Below, one piece after another: positions 1 through 8,311 of a stretch of DNA of 50,650 bases. The translations under genes were made by a program, and so were the position numbers. Positions within the stretch are counted from its first letter, which is position 1. Each line of letters opens with the position of its first letter. Source of the DNA: an uncultured Coriobacteriales bacterium (GTDB taxonomy: Bacteria > Actinomycetota > Coriobacteriia > Coriobacteriales > UMGS124); NCBI GenBank assembly GCA_902464015.1, contig CABQHM010000022.1:1-50650 (forward strand), in the 5' to 3' direction. Below the pieces are notes generated by a model. The model searched no databases, was not told where the DNA came from, and saw only the letters and a program-made list of their open reading frames with translations.

Positions 1-52
1 GGCCCCTCACCCCGCCTCCCCATCCTAGGCGGCCGATTTATTCAGTGTTGCC
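1..52. mobile_element. End of an insertion sequence entering from the left
   Basis: The 17 bases at 36-52 are the reverse complement of a motif (GGCAACaCTGAAtAAAT) that recurs at 32002-32018 with only two differences; including the flanking TTAA the match is 19 of 21. Bases 53 onward read as a luxR gene, while 1-52 do not continue its protein pattern although the frame stays open by chance. I read this as the terminal inverted repeat of an IS (the sequence resembles IS903/IS5-group ends) that has cut off the 5' part of the regulator gene. The rest of the element lies outside the window. Confidence 0.5.
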
Positions 53-597
53 TTAAGCTGGCGGAGATATTCATTTGGGTGGCAATTATCAACTCGGCAA
101 GGTTCGATGCTGCCAAAGGCCCCGTAAATATGCTTGTCGGTGTCTCTTGCATGTTTGCGGGCAGGGGGCTCGCCTTTGTTTTGTCTGAGGCTTTGACCAT
201 GTCCCCTTGGGACCAACCTACGGTGGCCGCTTACGTACTCGTCGTCTTCCTCATTCTCGTCTATCTGTTTTCATTCTCCGAGGACTTTGCTGTGGCTTTT
301 CATGCCGGGGGGAGAGGCCCCGCGCATGCTCTTGAGAAGAATAGCGATAAGCGAAGGGCGAATAGCGTTCTTGACCGGGGTCGAGTTCTTGACGAGATTG
401 CCCGAAAGCACTCGCTCACCGCACGCGAGCGCGATGTGCTGGGCTATTTATCCCAAGGCCGAAACCGAACCTATATTGCTGAGGTGCTCGGTATCTCAGA
501 GGGCACCGTGCATGTGCATGCAACGCATCTATACCAAAAGCTTGGAATACACGGGCAGCAAGAGCTCATTACTTTCGTCGAAAAGCACGAGTCGTGA
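53..597 (+). pseudogene. 5'-truncated LuxR-family membrane regulator
   Basis: Only about 180 codons remain of a gene whose relatives in this window have 480-500. What is left is the last membrane segments (residues matching AEIFIWVAIIN and YVLVVFLILVYLFSF), a linker, and a complete LuxR C-terminal HTH (LTARERDVLGYLSQGRNRTY, then the recognition helix around GISEGTVHVHATHLYQKLG). The frame is open to the left window edge, but the first 52 bases look like an IS end, so the gene is probably headless rather than merely cut by the window. A GTG at 79 could start a short HTH protein. It lies upstream of, and in the same direction as, the flavoprotein at 818 and was probably its regulator. Confidence 0.7.
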
Positions 598-655
598 GGC
601 TGTGGAAGTGATTGTGAGAAGTGTCGGTATTTGAGCCGGCTGTTTTAGCGAATCT

Positions 656-686
656 GGGTTCCTATACCAGTCTGGTATAGGAACCC
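656..686. promoter_or_regulatory. Perfect 14-3-14 palindrome, candidate operator
   Basis: The arms GGGTTCCTATACCA (656-669) and TGGTATAGGAACCC (673-686) are exact reverse complements around GTC. No T run follows, so a terminator is less likely than an operator. A possible -10 (TATAAC, 729-734) without a recognisable -35 would place the dyad centre near -70 of the flavoprotein promoter, a usual position for an activator such as the adjacent LuxR. Confidence 0.6.
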
Positions 687-817
687 CAATATCCCTTTCT
701 GGAAGATGTGCAGCGCAAACGATTTGCCTATAACGTGACTTGTCCGCGATTGCACGGCACAGGGTCTCGAAAAGAGTGCCGGGGTCGCAATGCCTGACTA
801 GTGAAAGGGGAACGGAC

Positions 818-2635
818 ATGGATGTCACCAGGAGGTCGTTCGTGGGCGGTATGGGCGCGGCGGGGGTTTTGGCGGTAGCGAGTGCGGCTCCTGTATCGGC
901 CGTGGCAGAGGAGACCAGTGGGGCCATTGTTGACGCCCATGTGCCCGGATACCAGTGCTCCGAGGACTGGCTTGGCCAGCCTCCCGTCATCGATCCGTCC
1001 GAAGTTCTTGAGACTGTTGAGGCGGAAGTGGTCGTATGCGGCGGCGGCCACGCCGGCTGCCAGTGCGCCCTTGCTGCTGCCCAGCAGGGGGCGAAGGTCG
1101 TTCTGCTCGAGGCTCAGGCTAAGGATACCTACACTGCCAACGGTGTCGACATCTGTGGATTCAACTCCAAGCTGCTCACGGATCGTGGCCTGGGCGGTTA
1201 CGATACCGGTGAGATTGTGGGCGAGTTTGTCCGTCGCGGCGCAGGGCGCGTCAATGCGGACATCATTCGCCTGTTTGTCGAAAACTCGGGCGAGATGATT
1301 GACAATCTCGTGGCCATCACCCCTGAAACGTCCAACATGTGGGATTTCGAGAGCGGGCAAGTCCAGGTCCAGACTGCCTATGACATGCCTGATGCAAGCT
1401 ATTATCCGCTCGTTCGCTCTGGGTATAAGGGCTGGGCGTCATGTCTGCAAACCATGGGTACCCACAATCCTGCCCCTGTTGATGGGCGTCCCGGTGAGGA
1501 CGTCATGCGAATGACCGAACTGGAGATTTACACCCGGCTGGCTGCAGAGGAGCTCGGCGCCGCGTGGTATTGGGAGACCGCGGCAGTCGAGCTGGTTCAG
1601 AACGAAAAAGGCGATGTGACGGGGGTTATTGCCAAGGGACCGGACGGCTACGTGCAGTTCAATGCGTCCAAGGCCGTCTGCCTGTGCACCGGCGACTTCA
1701 GCGGCAACGCCGATATGGTTTGGAACTTGCTGGACGACGTGAATGAGCTTGGCATGCGCAACGGGATGACCCGCGAGGAGATGACCGGGTCGGGCCGCGA
1801 TGGAAGCGGCATCAAGATGGGCTGCTGGGCAGGCGGCAACATCGAGTGCCACCCGCGTCCGTCGATGGACACGATGATGTACACGCCCGGCCCTTGGGGC
1901 GATGCGCCATTCCCCATGCTCAACTCCAAAGGCAAGAGATTCATGGACGAGGGCATGTGCGGCCTGCACTCCCCGATGATGCTGCGCCAGCCTCATGGGC
2001 CCATCAGCATCGTGACCGACGCCAATTATGTCGAGAAGCTCCAAGCTTGCTCCATCGACCACGGGGCGGCAGACTGGGGCGATGCCTATGTCAACATCCA
2101 CGACTACTGGGGACGCATGGTTGAGGACATGAACGCCGCCGTTCAGGCCGGAGCCGAAGGCGCTGACGTGCACGACGTCGCCGTCCCTTATCGAGAGTGG
2201 CGCATCTTCCGCGTCTGGGCCGCGGACACGCTCGAAGAGCTTTTTGAGTACCTCGGGTATGAGGGCGAGGCGCTCGAGCAGTGCCTTGCCACCATCGACG
2301 AGTACAACAAGATGTGTGCTGACGGCGCCGACGCCCTATACGGCAAGGACCCTGCATTTATGTCCGCCCTCGATACCCCGCCGTTCTTCGGAGCCGTCGT
2401 AGACAACCAGTGCCGCAACACGGCAGGCCTCGTGACCCTCGCTGGTTTGGTTACCGATGAGAGTATGAACGTGCTGAAGTCTGACTACACGACTCCCATC
2501 AAGGGCCTCTACGCCGCCGGCAACTGCCTTGGTCACCGTTACGGCCCCGGCTACTCCACTCCCACGGCAGGCGCTTCGATGGGTATGGCCATGACCCATG
2601 GCCGTGTGCTCGGCAAGATTGTGGCTGCGTTGTAA
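818..2635 (+). CDS. Tat-exported FAD-dependent reductase (FAD_binding_2 family)
   Basis: This 605-residue protein starts with a twin-arginine signal (TRRSFVGG, residues 4-11, then a hydrophobic stretch ending near AVAEE). A Rossmann FAD motif sits at about 71-80 (VVVCGGGHAG), with the ribose-binding acidic residue at E98. The C-terminus has the family closing block (GLYAAGN, then a Gly-rich stretch and HGRVLGKIV). The family reduces activated C=C bonds of organic acids such as fumarate or urocanate; the substrate here is unknown. The ATG at 818 was preferred because AAAGGGG lies 7 bases before it and the Tat signal begins there. There is no FMN_bind or haem domain, so electrons must come from a separate carrier. 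The cysteine in the FAD loop (CGGGHAG) is unusual. It sits downstream of the luxR remnant. Confidence 0.9.
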   Translation: MDVTRRSFVGGMGAAGVLAVASAAPVSAVAEETSGAIVDAHVPGYQCSEDWLGQPPVIDPSEVLETVEAEVVVCGGGHAGCQCALAAAQQGAKVVLLEAQAKDTYTANGVDICGFNSKLLTDRGLGGYDTGEIVGEFVRRGAGRVNADIIRLFVENSGEMIDNLVAITPETSNMWDFESGQVQVQTAYDMPDASYYPLVRSGYKGWASCLQTMGTHNPAPVDGRPGEDVMRMTELEIYTRLAAEELGAAWYWETAAVELVQNEKGDVTGVIAKGPDGYVQFNASKAVCLCTGDFSGNADMVWNLLDDVNELGMRNGMTREEMTGSGRDGSGIKMGCWAGGNIECHPRPSMDTMMYTPGPWGDAPFPMLNSKGKRFMDEGMCGLHSPMMLRQPHGPISIVTDANYVEKLQACSIDHGAADWGDAYVNIHDYWGRMVEDMNAAVQAGAEGADVHDVAVPYREWRIFRVWAADTLEELFEYLGYEGEALEQCLATIDEYNKMCADGADALYGKDPAFMSALDTPPFFGAVVDNQCRNTAGLVTLAGLVTDESMNVLKSDYTTPIKGLYAAGNCLGHRYGPGYSTPTAGASMGMAMTHGRVLGKIVAAL

Positions 2636-2705
2636 GAGGGGAGCGGTCGCTCGTCATTTCAGGCCAATGCTGCGGGATGAGGTATAACGGTTAACGGCTC
2701 GCTTT

Positions 2706-2757
2706 GAAATCGGGGCCCATCGAAGCCGAGTTGCTTCTGATGGACCCCGATTTCTTT
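2706..2757 (+). terminator. Rho-independent terminator after the flavoprotein gene
   Basis: GAAATCGGGGCCCATC (2706-2721) pairs with GATGGACCCCGATTTC (2739-2754) with one mismatch, followed by TTTGTC. Confidence 0.8.
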
Positions 2758-3235
2758 GTCGTCGGTCCCAACGGGCGTCAAAGGTAGTTGTGTACAGAGC
2801 TGAAGCGACCCAGATGATATGACGTGAACTTGATCGTACGGGAGTCTCCCGTCCTCCGGTCCTGGAAAGATCTCGGTAGGCGGTCCAGAATGTCTTTCGC
2901 CATAATCGACGGCTGGTCCGCTGGCCCGCATCGGCGACGGCCTCACCTTTGGCTTTGGGGCTTGTCTGGGACCGTCTTGAGCAGGCTGGGCTTGCTTGCA
3001 CGGAGGGTGATGCCGTGCGGCCGGCAGAGGAAGGCCTGCGCGACCGGGCGGCGGTCGAAAGGGTCCTGTGGGAAGGGCCCGGGGGCCAAGGCTGACCGCG
3101 GCTTTGCAAGGGCCTGATGCAGCGCCCCGTCGCCCGCGGTGGCCCAGTTCCACCCGTCAGACGCGGGTTTTGGCGAGCGCCCAAGAGAGGCCGTCAGGAG
3201 TTGGGCTCGCCCGCGTCCGCTTGGGTGCCCTCCGT
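2758..3235. other. GC-rich stretch without a recognisable gene
   Basis: Open frames exist on both strands (for example 2824-3117 plus), but none has a ribosome binding site, a credible start or a protein pattern I recognise. It may be a decayed gene or an IS scar; I cannot name it. Confidence 0.4.
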
Positions 3236-3264
3236 TTGACCTGACCACTGTGGTCAGGCATAAG
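3236..3264 (+). promoter_or_regulatory. Promoter with a MerR-style dyad between -35 and -10
   Basis: TTGACC (3236-3241) and CATAAG (3259-3264) are 17 bases apart. The spacer is filled by a near-complete palindrome, CCTGACCAC-T-GTGGTCAGG (3240-3258). A dyad placed in the spacer is the hallmark of MerR-family regulation, and a MerR-type gene lies just after the flavoprotein gene this promoter would serve. Confidence 0.65.
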
Positions 3265-3275
3265 CTCTCCGCAAA

Positions 3276-3299
3276 GCGGCGCGCAAGGGGGCGCGCCGC
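3276..3299 (+). promoter_or_regulatory. 5' leader hairpin
   Basis: GCGGCGCGC (3276-3284) and GCGCGCCGC (3291-3299) form a perfect 9-bp stem with a 6-base loop. It begins about where transcription from the 3236-3264 promoter would start and ends 8 bases before the Shine-Dalgarno-like GAGGGGG. It could stabilise the mRNA or affect translation. Confidence 0.5.
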
Positions 3300-3320
3300 A
3301 CGACAGCGAGGGGGTATGCC

Positions 3321-4880
3321 ATGCATTACCAGGGAATCCAGTCCTCGATGGGCCGCCGTTCGTTCGTGGCGGCCGCAGCCGCGGGTGCGGGGGCGTTGGC
3401 GGCTTCGGCGGCGCTTGCCCCGGTTGCCCGCGCCGATGCGGCGGGCGACCAGGCATGGGACGCCGAGTACGACGTCGTCGTGGTCGGTTACGGCCTGGCG
3501 GGCGGCACGGCGGCGCGCCATGCTGCCGACGCCGGAGCAAAGGTCCTGCTCATCGACGGGGCGCCCGAGGGTGGGGAGGGCGGCAACTCCAAGTACGCCA
3601 AGCAGCTGCTCGCCTCGGGGCACAGTGTTGAGAGCGCCGTCGCCTACCTCACCGCTCTCAACGGAGCTTTCTCGGTCGACCCTGAGATGGTCCAGCTCTT
3701 CGCCGAGCGCATGGTGGACATCCCCAACTACTGCCGTGACTTCCTCGGTGTGGAGAGCCTCCACTCCTGGATCGGCGACACCTCGGACCCCGTGCTTGCG
3801 CCCTTCGTGCCCGAGTACCCCGAGCTCCCGGGTGCGGAGGACTTCGACGCCTACACGATTACGGATACGAGCGGCGACGGGGCGTTGTGGGCCAACGTTC
3901 AGGGCCTCATCGCCGAGCGCGTCGACTCCATCGACGTGTGGCTCGCATCGCCTGCCCACCACCTGGTGCAGGAGGCTCAGACGCGCGCCGTCGTGGGTGT
4001 CATCATCGAGCACGAGGGTTCCGAGGTCCGCGTCGCGGCGCGCAACGGCGTGGTCCTGGCGTGCGGTGGCTACGAATTCAACCCGGAGATGCTGCGCGAC
4101 TTCGCGGGCGTGGCCCAGGTCGCCGGCATCGGCACCCCCTACAACAGGGGAGACGGCATCCGCATGGCGCTCGAGGTGGGTGCCGACCTGTGGCACATGA
4201 AGAGCTACGAGCCCGGTTCCAACACGCTCATGTTCAACCCGGGCGACGGTACAAGCCCCCTGGCCGCGGGCGCCATCCCCGTGAGCGGCTCCACCATGTT
4301 CGTCGGCCCCGACGGAGCACGCTATTACAACGAGGTCGGAGAGAACCGTCACGGCCGCGTCAGGCTCGCCGGCGAGTTCCGCCCGGTCGACCACCCCGAC
4401 AAGACCTGGTTCCTATGGGACCAGACGCGCATGGACGAGCTGGCGGGTATGGGCATCGTCGACGCGCTCCCCGTGTTGGCGGGCGAGCAGTACATCAAGG
4501 CCGACACGCTCGAGGAGCTCGCCGAGGCGTGCGGCATGGACGTCGACGTACTCACGACGCAGGTTGCGGACTGGGGCTTCTTTGCCGAACAGGGCCGCGA
4601 CTACCAGTTCGGCCGCGACGCCGCCACCATCCGCGCCTTCGACGGCGGCCCCTACTATGCCATGCCCGGCATCCCGCTCATCCTCAACACACAGGGCGGC
4701 CCGCGTCGCAATAAGGGCGCCCAGGTCATGGGCGCCGACGGCGAGCCCATCCCGCACTTGTACTCTGCCGGCGAGCTCGGCAGCATGAACGCCTTCCAGT
4801 ATCAAGGCGGCTGTAACCTGTCCGAGTGCCTCATCTTCGGCCGCATCGCCGGCGAGAATGCTGCAGCGGAGAAGCAGTAA
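3321..4880 (+). CDS. Tat-exported FAD-dependent reductase (FAD_binding_2 family)
   Basis: The product has 519 residues. The Tat signal is GRRSFVAA at about 11-18 with a long Ala-rich core ending near VARADA. The FAD-binding motif is VVVVGYGLAGG (about 52-62). The C-terminus has PIPHLYSAGELG and GRIAGENAA, the family's FAD-closing block. The start at 3321 follows GAGGGGG with good spacing. Function by family: an exported C=C or related reductase that receives electrons from the membrane quinol pool through an unlinked carrier; the substrate cannot be read from sequence. It has its own promoter with a MerR-type dyad and is followed by a hairpin and the merR gene, which makes substrate-induced activation by that regulator likely. 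Confidence 0.9.
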   Translation: MHYQGIQSSMGRRSFVAAAAAGAGALAASAALAPVARADAAGDQAWDAEYDVVVVGYGLAGGTAARHAADAGAKVLLIDGAPEGGEGGNSKYAKQLLASGHSVESAVAYLTALNGAFSVDPEMVQLFAERMVDIPNYCRDFLGVESLHSWIGDTSDPVLAPFVPEYPELPGAEDFDAYTITDTSGDGALWANVQGLIAERVDSIDVWLASPAHHLVQEAQTRAVVGVIIEHEGSEVRVAARNGVVLACGGYEFNPEMLRDFAGVAQVAGIGTPYNRGDGIRMALEVGADLWHMKSYEPGSNTLMFNPGDGTSPLAAGAIPVSGSTMFVGPDGARYYNEVGENRHGRVRLAGEFRPVDHPDKTWFLWDQTRMDELAGMGIVDALPVLAGEQYIKADTLEELAEACGMDVDVLTTQVADWGFFAEQGRDYQFGRDAATIRAFDGGPYYAMPGIPLILNTQGGPRRNKGAQVMGADGEPIPHLYSAGELGSMNAFQYQGGCNLSECLIFGRIAGENAAAEKQ

Positions 4881-4989
4881 TCCCCGGGTCCTCGCCGCAG
4901 GATCGCCCGCCCGTGTGGGCGCGCTCGTATGGCGAGAGGCCCGGCATTCGTTCCGCTCCCAGAGAACTTGGCGTACCATGGGTGCATGC

Positions 4990-5024
4990 GGCGCCTCCGG
5001 CCTGCAGGGTCGGGGGCGCCTTCG
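4990..5024 (+). terminator. Weak terminator or attenuating hairpin
   Basis: GGCGCCTCCG (4990-4999) can pair with CGGGGGCGCC (5011-5020), followed by TTCG. It lies between the flavoprotein and the merR gene in the same direction, so read-through is possible. Confidence 0.45.
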
Positions 5025-5056
5025 TCATGTGGTGGCGAGCGAGGGAGGCATGGGCC

Positions 5057-5881
5057 ATGGTTGAGGTTGCGAGCTGGTACGAGGAACCCCGCATGACGGG
5101 CTCCATGGTCACGAAGGCGGCGGGTATCTCGCGTAACGCTCTCATCAACTACGAGAGCCACGGTGCCGTTAGCCCCGCGCGCGACGAGAACGGCTACCGG
5201 TCCTATTCCCGCGGCGATCTGCTTGACGTGATGTGCTGTACCATGCTCACGTCCATGGGCTACAGCGTGGCCGAGGCGGCCGAGATGCTGCAAGGCGACG
5301 AGGTCATGGGCGTGAGCCATATCGACGGGTACATCGAGCGCCTGGCATGTCAACGCGACGCCATCCAGGCTAAAATCGAGAACCTTGCCGCGCTGAGAGG
5401 GGCGACCCTCGAGGCGCGCCCGACCGGCGAGGCGACGTTTGAGGTGGTTGAGTGCCCGGAGTGGCTGTTCTTCTTTGACGAGCACGAGTCCGTGGACATC
5501 CGCGACGTCAAGTCGGACAACCAGGTGGCGCTTCTGCGCTCCGTGCCGCTGTCGTGTCGTGGGTTCACGCTCGAAGGCTTTTTTGATGAGGGGGGTTTGC
5601 GCGCGTTTTACTGGGCGCGCACCCTGCGCAGGTCACACGAGTGCCTTCTCGATGTGGACTCCTCGCGGGCATGCGTTCTGGGCGGGACGTGTGTGCGCAC
5701 CGTGCTGCGCGCGGACTATCCGGACCTCGACCCCGAAGGGACCCTGCGCGGGCGGCTCTCAAGCTTCCTGGGGGGACGGGGGTTGCGCGCCGTGGGCGAC
5801 CCCTTCGTCCCGCTGCTGCTGAACAACCGCCGCCCTAGCCCGGTCTTCGAGCTGTTCGTTCCCGTGGGGGAGGCGGGATGA
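5057..5881 (+). CDS. MerR-family transcription regulator with a large effector domain
   Basis: The product has 274 residues. The N-terminal winged HTH (residues about 13-85) has the MerR pattern: SMVTKAAGISRNALINYES, then GYRSYSRGDLLDVM, then MGYSVAEAAEML. A helical stretch follows (about 100-120, RLACQRDAIQAKIENLAAL), equivalent to the MerR dimerisation helix, then about 150 residues that look like a ligand-binding domain but that I do not recognise. The ATG at 5057 was chosen over upstream ATGs because GAGGGAGG ends 8 bases before it. The stop overlaps the ATG of the next frame (ATGA, 5878-5881). It probably acts on the dyad at 3240-3258 upstream of the preceding flavoprotein gene. Confidence 0.85.
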   Translation: MVEVASWYEEPRMTGSMVTKAAGISRNALINYESHGAVSPARDENGYRSYSRGDLLDVMCCTMLTSMGYSVAEAAEMLQGDEVMGVSHIDGYIERLACQRDAIQAKIENLAALRGATLEARPTGEATFEVVECPEWLFFFDEHESVDIRDVKSDNQVALLRSVPLSCRGFTLEGFFDEGGLRAFYWARTLRRSHECLLDVDSSRACVLGGTCVRTVLRADYPDLDPEGTLRGRLSSFLGGRGLRAVGDPFVPLLLNNRRPSPVFELFVPVGEAG

Positions 5882-6129
5882 CTTTTGGAATTCAGCGAGA
5901 TGATTCTATCAACGGTGCCCAGTTCTCGTGCGGCTTCCATACCCTTGGTGGCCTCAAGATTAACGCCGAGGCCGAAGCGGCCAACCTCGATGGCGAGGTC
6001 ATCCCCGGCCTGTTCGTCGCCGGGCGCTCCTCATGCGGTTTCTTCGGCGTCTATCCCGTTAGCGTCTGCTCCGTCGGCGACGGCCCCACCTTTGACCGCA
6101 TCGCGGGACGAGAGGCAACGGCTAGGTAA
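5878..6129 (+). pseudogene. C-terminal fragment of a flavoprotein, coupled to merR
   Basis: The 83 codons match only the last part of an FAD_binding_2 reductase: GGLKINAEA, EVIPGLFVAGR and RIAGREA. The Rossmann domain and substrate domain are absent, so it cannot bind FAD alone. It starts at an ATGA overlap with merR, so a small protein could still be made by coupling. Either it is a remnant of a deleted reductase gene, or a retained small protein; the former is more likely. Confidence 0.65.
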
Positions 6130-6180
6130 GGTCCACATCCTTCTTGACACGAGAATCGTCCCGTTCCTTGGCCACAAAGC

Positions 6181-6226
6181 GAAAAGCCGCCCATTTCCTG
6201 AAGACGAGAAATGGGCGGTTTTCTTG
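6181..6226 (+). terminator. Strong Rho-independent terminator
   Basis: GAAAA(g)CCGCCCATTTC (6181-6197, one bulged base) pairs with GAAATGGGCGGTTTTC (6208-6223), ending in a T-rich tail. It ends the merR transcript. Confidence 0.85.
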
Positions 6227-6236
6227 TCTGCTGGCC

Positions 6237-6285
6237 TAGACAATGAACAAGTCCCCCGAGTAGCCCCGGCGGGGCCGGAGATGGC
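6237..6285 (+). repeat. Dispersed repeat, copy 1 (half element)
   Basis: AGACAATGAACAAGTCCCCC followed by a GAG and GC-rich arm is shared with copies at 10031-10127 and 32911-32965. Only the left half is recognisable here; the right half has degenerated. Confidence 0.7.
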
Positions 6286-6353
6286 GCGCAAGGTGTGGGC
6301 ACCTTGTCTGCCAATGACTCAATAAATGGCAATTTATCTGCTGTTATGATGCA

Positions 6354-6641
6354 ATGTGCCCATCATTCCCGATGATTCGAAGGCGCTTGATGGCACCCGC
6401 GCAGCCCACGTTCTCGGACCTGGAGGCGTCCTCGGGGCGCGTGACGCGCCGCAGGAGGTTCCTGGCACTGCTCGACTCGAAGATCCCCTGGGGCGCGTGG
6501 GTGGCGCGCGTCGAGCCGCACTACCCCAAGGTCGGCGGTGCCCTCGCGCCTCTGGGCACGATGCTGCGCATGTACGTTGTGCAGGTCGCCTTTCAGCTCT
6601 CCGACGAGGGCGCCGAGGACGCCCGTGCGTTACGCCGAAGA
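6354..6641 (+). pseudogene. N-terminal fragment of an IS5-family transposase
   Basis: About 90 codons match the start of IS5-type transposases: FSDLEASSGRVTRRRRFLAL, then PWGAWVARVEPHYPKV, then LGTMLRMYVVQVAFQLSDEG and AEDA. The match stops abruptly after GAEDA, with no catalytic DDE region. It is a scar of a former insertion between the merR cluster and the next flavoprotein. Confidence 0.8.
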
Positions 6642-6644
6642 ATG

Positions 6645-6683
6645 CCGGGGAAACCCGCGACCAAGGGTCTCCCCGGAGTTTTT
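6645..6683 (+). terminator. Terminator between convergent units
   Basis: CCGGGGAAACCC (6645-6656) pairs with GGGTCTCCCCGG (6665-6676), followed by AGTTTTT. On the other strand the tail is poorer (CATTCTTC), but it may also serve the minus-strand flavoprotein gene ending at 6693. Confidence 0.7.
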
Positions 6684-6692
6684 GGGCATCCG

Positions 6693-8222
6693 TTAAGCGG
6701 CCGAACCGTCCCCTGCGGCGTTGTGGCCCGCGATGCGGCCGTTCACAAGGCAGTCGGCCACGGCGCAGTTGCCCAATCGGCACGCTCCGTGCACGCCGCC
6801 GGTCACTTCTCCCGCCGCAAAGAAGCCCGGGATGGGTTGCAGACGCACGTCGAGAACGTGGCAGTCCACGTCGGTCTTGATGCCGCCCATGCAGTGATGC
6901 ACCTTGGGCCAGCGACGCGTGACGTAGAACGGCGACTTGTCGATGGGTAGGGCATCCTCGGGAATTGCCTTGCCAAACTGGGCGTCCTCCCCAGACTCCA
7001 CATAGCCGTTGTACTCGGCTATCTGGGCGCTCACTTCATCGCAGGGCAGTCCAAAGTGCTCGCAGATCTCCTCGATTGAGTCAAAGCAAAGCGTAATGCC
7101 CTTGTCGAGAGCCCGGGCAAGCGGGTCTTGCACGTAACTGGGCACGTTTGGCCCATTGACGACCTGCACAAGGGGAGCCCCGACGGCAAGAATCGCATCG
7201 CAGTACTTCTTGCGGTCGGTGAGCTCGCTGCATACGCGGCGACCCGTGTACGGATTAAGGTCGAGCGAGTAGGCAGCCACGCGGTCGATGAAGTCGGGTC
7301 CCACGCCGTAGCCCTCCTCGTCGGGGCTACACCAGGGCACGCACTGAATCCAGTCGAGGTGCACGGGCAGCGCCCCGCACTCGATGGCCGCGCAGAGCGC
7401 CTCTGCCGTGGCCCCCACTGAGTTTGTGCAGTCAACGCTTGCGTCAAGTCGTGGGTCATGGGCCTCGCGCCATGCGACGTCACTGCCAAAGCCGCCCGTT
7501 GCCAGCACAACGGCACGGTTCGCGCGGATCAAACACGGGTTGCCGGCACCCACGACGCCCTTGGCCCCATCGCGCACCTCGACACCCACGACACGCCCAG
7601 AGTCGTCGCGCACAATCGACGCAAGCATACGCCCGCATTCAACCTCGACCCCCTTCTCCGAGAGCTTCTCCAACAGGGGCAACACCACGTTGGAACCGCG
7701 CCCGTTGGGGGGCGTGAAGCTGCGGAGGGTGTAGTGACCCCCGCACGGGACGAGAGTCGGCGCACCCGCGTCGTCGCCTTCCCACACGGCACCCAGCACG
7801 GAGCGGGTCCATTCCCAGGTCTCGTTGGATTTCTCGGCGATGACACGGCACTTTTCGATGTCGTTCAGGTTCCCGCCGGCCTCCATCATGTCTTGGACGT
7901 ACTTCTCGACGGAGTCCTCGATGCCCGCATCGGCCTGGGGCTGCGACCCGCAGACGGCGATGTCGCCGCCCGAAATCATGGAGTTGCCGCCAGGGATGTC
8001 GAGCTTCTCGATGACCTTGACCGAGGCGCCCACCTCTGCCGCCTCGTATGCCGCGGCAAGACCCGCATAGCCCGACCCGATTACCAGGACGTCGCATTCC
8101 TCGTCCCACGCGCCGTCCACAGCGACATGCGCCCTGCTGGCCGCCAAGCCAACCGCCCCGCACGCTGCGACGCCTGCCGCGATGGACGTCCGGCGGCTTG
8201 CCATGTTCGATTCCACAGTCAT
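6693..8222 (-). CDS. Tat-exported FAD-dependent reductase
   Basis: The product has 509 residues. The Tat signal is ASRRTSIAAG (about 8-17). The FAD motif VLVIGSGYAGLAAA lies at about 45-58, followed by the acidic ribose ligand in VKVIEK and by GGNSMISGGD, a block shared by fumarate-reductase-like flavoproteins. The C-terminus has PGFFAAGEVTGGVHGACRLG and GRIAGHNAAG. The start has GGAAGGGA in front. It is downstream of, and in the same direction as, the luxR gene at 8365-10008; the 142-base gap has a pair of direct repeats and a dyad, so the LuxR protein probably controls it. The substrate is unknown. Confidence 0.9.
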   Translation of the reverse strand: MTVESNMASRRTSIAAGVAACGAVGLAASRAHVAVDGAWDEECDVLVIGSGYAGLAAAYEAAEVGASVKVIEKLDIPGGNSMISGGDIAVCGSQPQADAGIEDSVEKYVQDMMEAGGNLNDIEKCRVIAEKSNETWEWTRSVLGAVWEGDDAGAPTLVPCGGHYTLRSFTPPNGRGSNVVLPLLEKLSEKGVEVECGRMLASIVRDDSGRVVGVEVRDGAKGVVGAGNPCLIRANRAVVLATGGFGSDVAWREAHDPRLDASVDCTNSVGATAEALCAAIECGALPVHLDWIQCVPWCSPDEEGYGVGPDFIDRVAAYSLDLNPYTGRRVCSELTDRKKYCDAILAVGAPLVQVVNGPNVPSYVQDPLARALDKGITLCFDSIEEICEHFGLPCDEVSAQIAEYNGYVESGEDAQFGKAIPEDALPIDKSPFYVTRRWPKVHHCMGGIKTDVDCHVLDVRLQPIPGFFAAGEVTGGVHGACRLGNCAVADCLVNGRIAGHNAAGDGSAA

Positions 8223-8311
8223 GATCGGTTCCCTTCCATGTTCGTTGTAGAGCCCCGTGCCCTTCGTCGCGGGACACTGTGAACTATGGTCGAGAAGAGA
8301 TACCGGGTCAT

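Noticed and set aside
2824..3117. 97-codon frame in the stretch before the 3321 flavoprotein gene
   Set aside because: No ribosome site, arginine- and tryptophan-rich composition and no family pattern; left as unassigned DNA.
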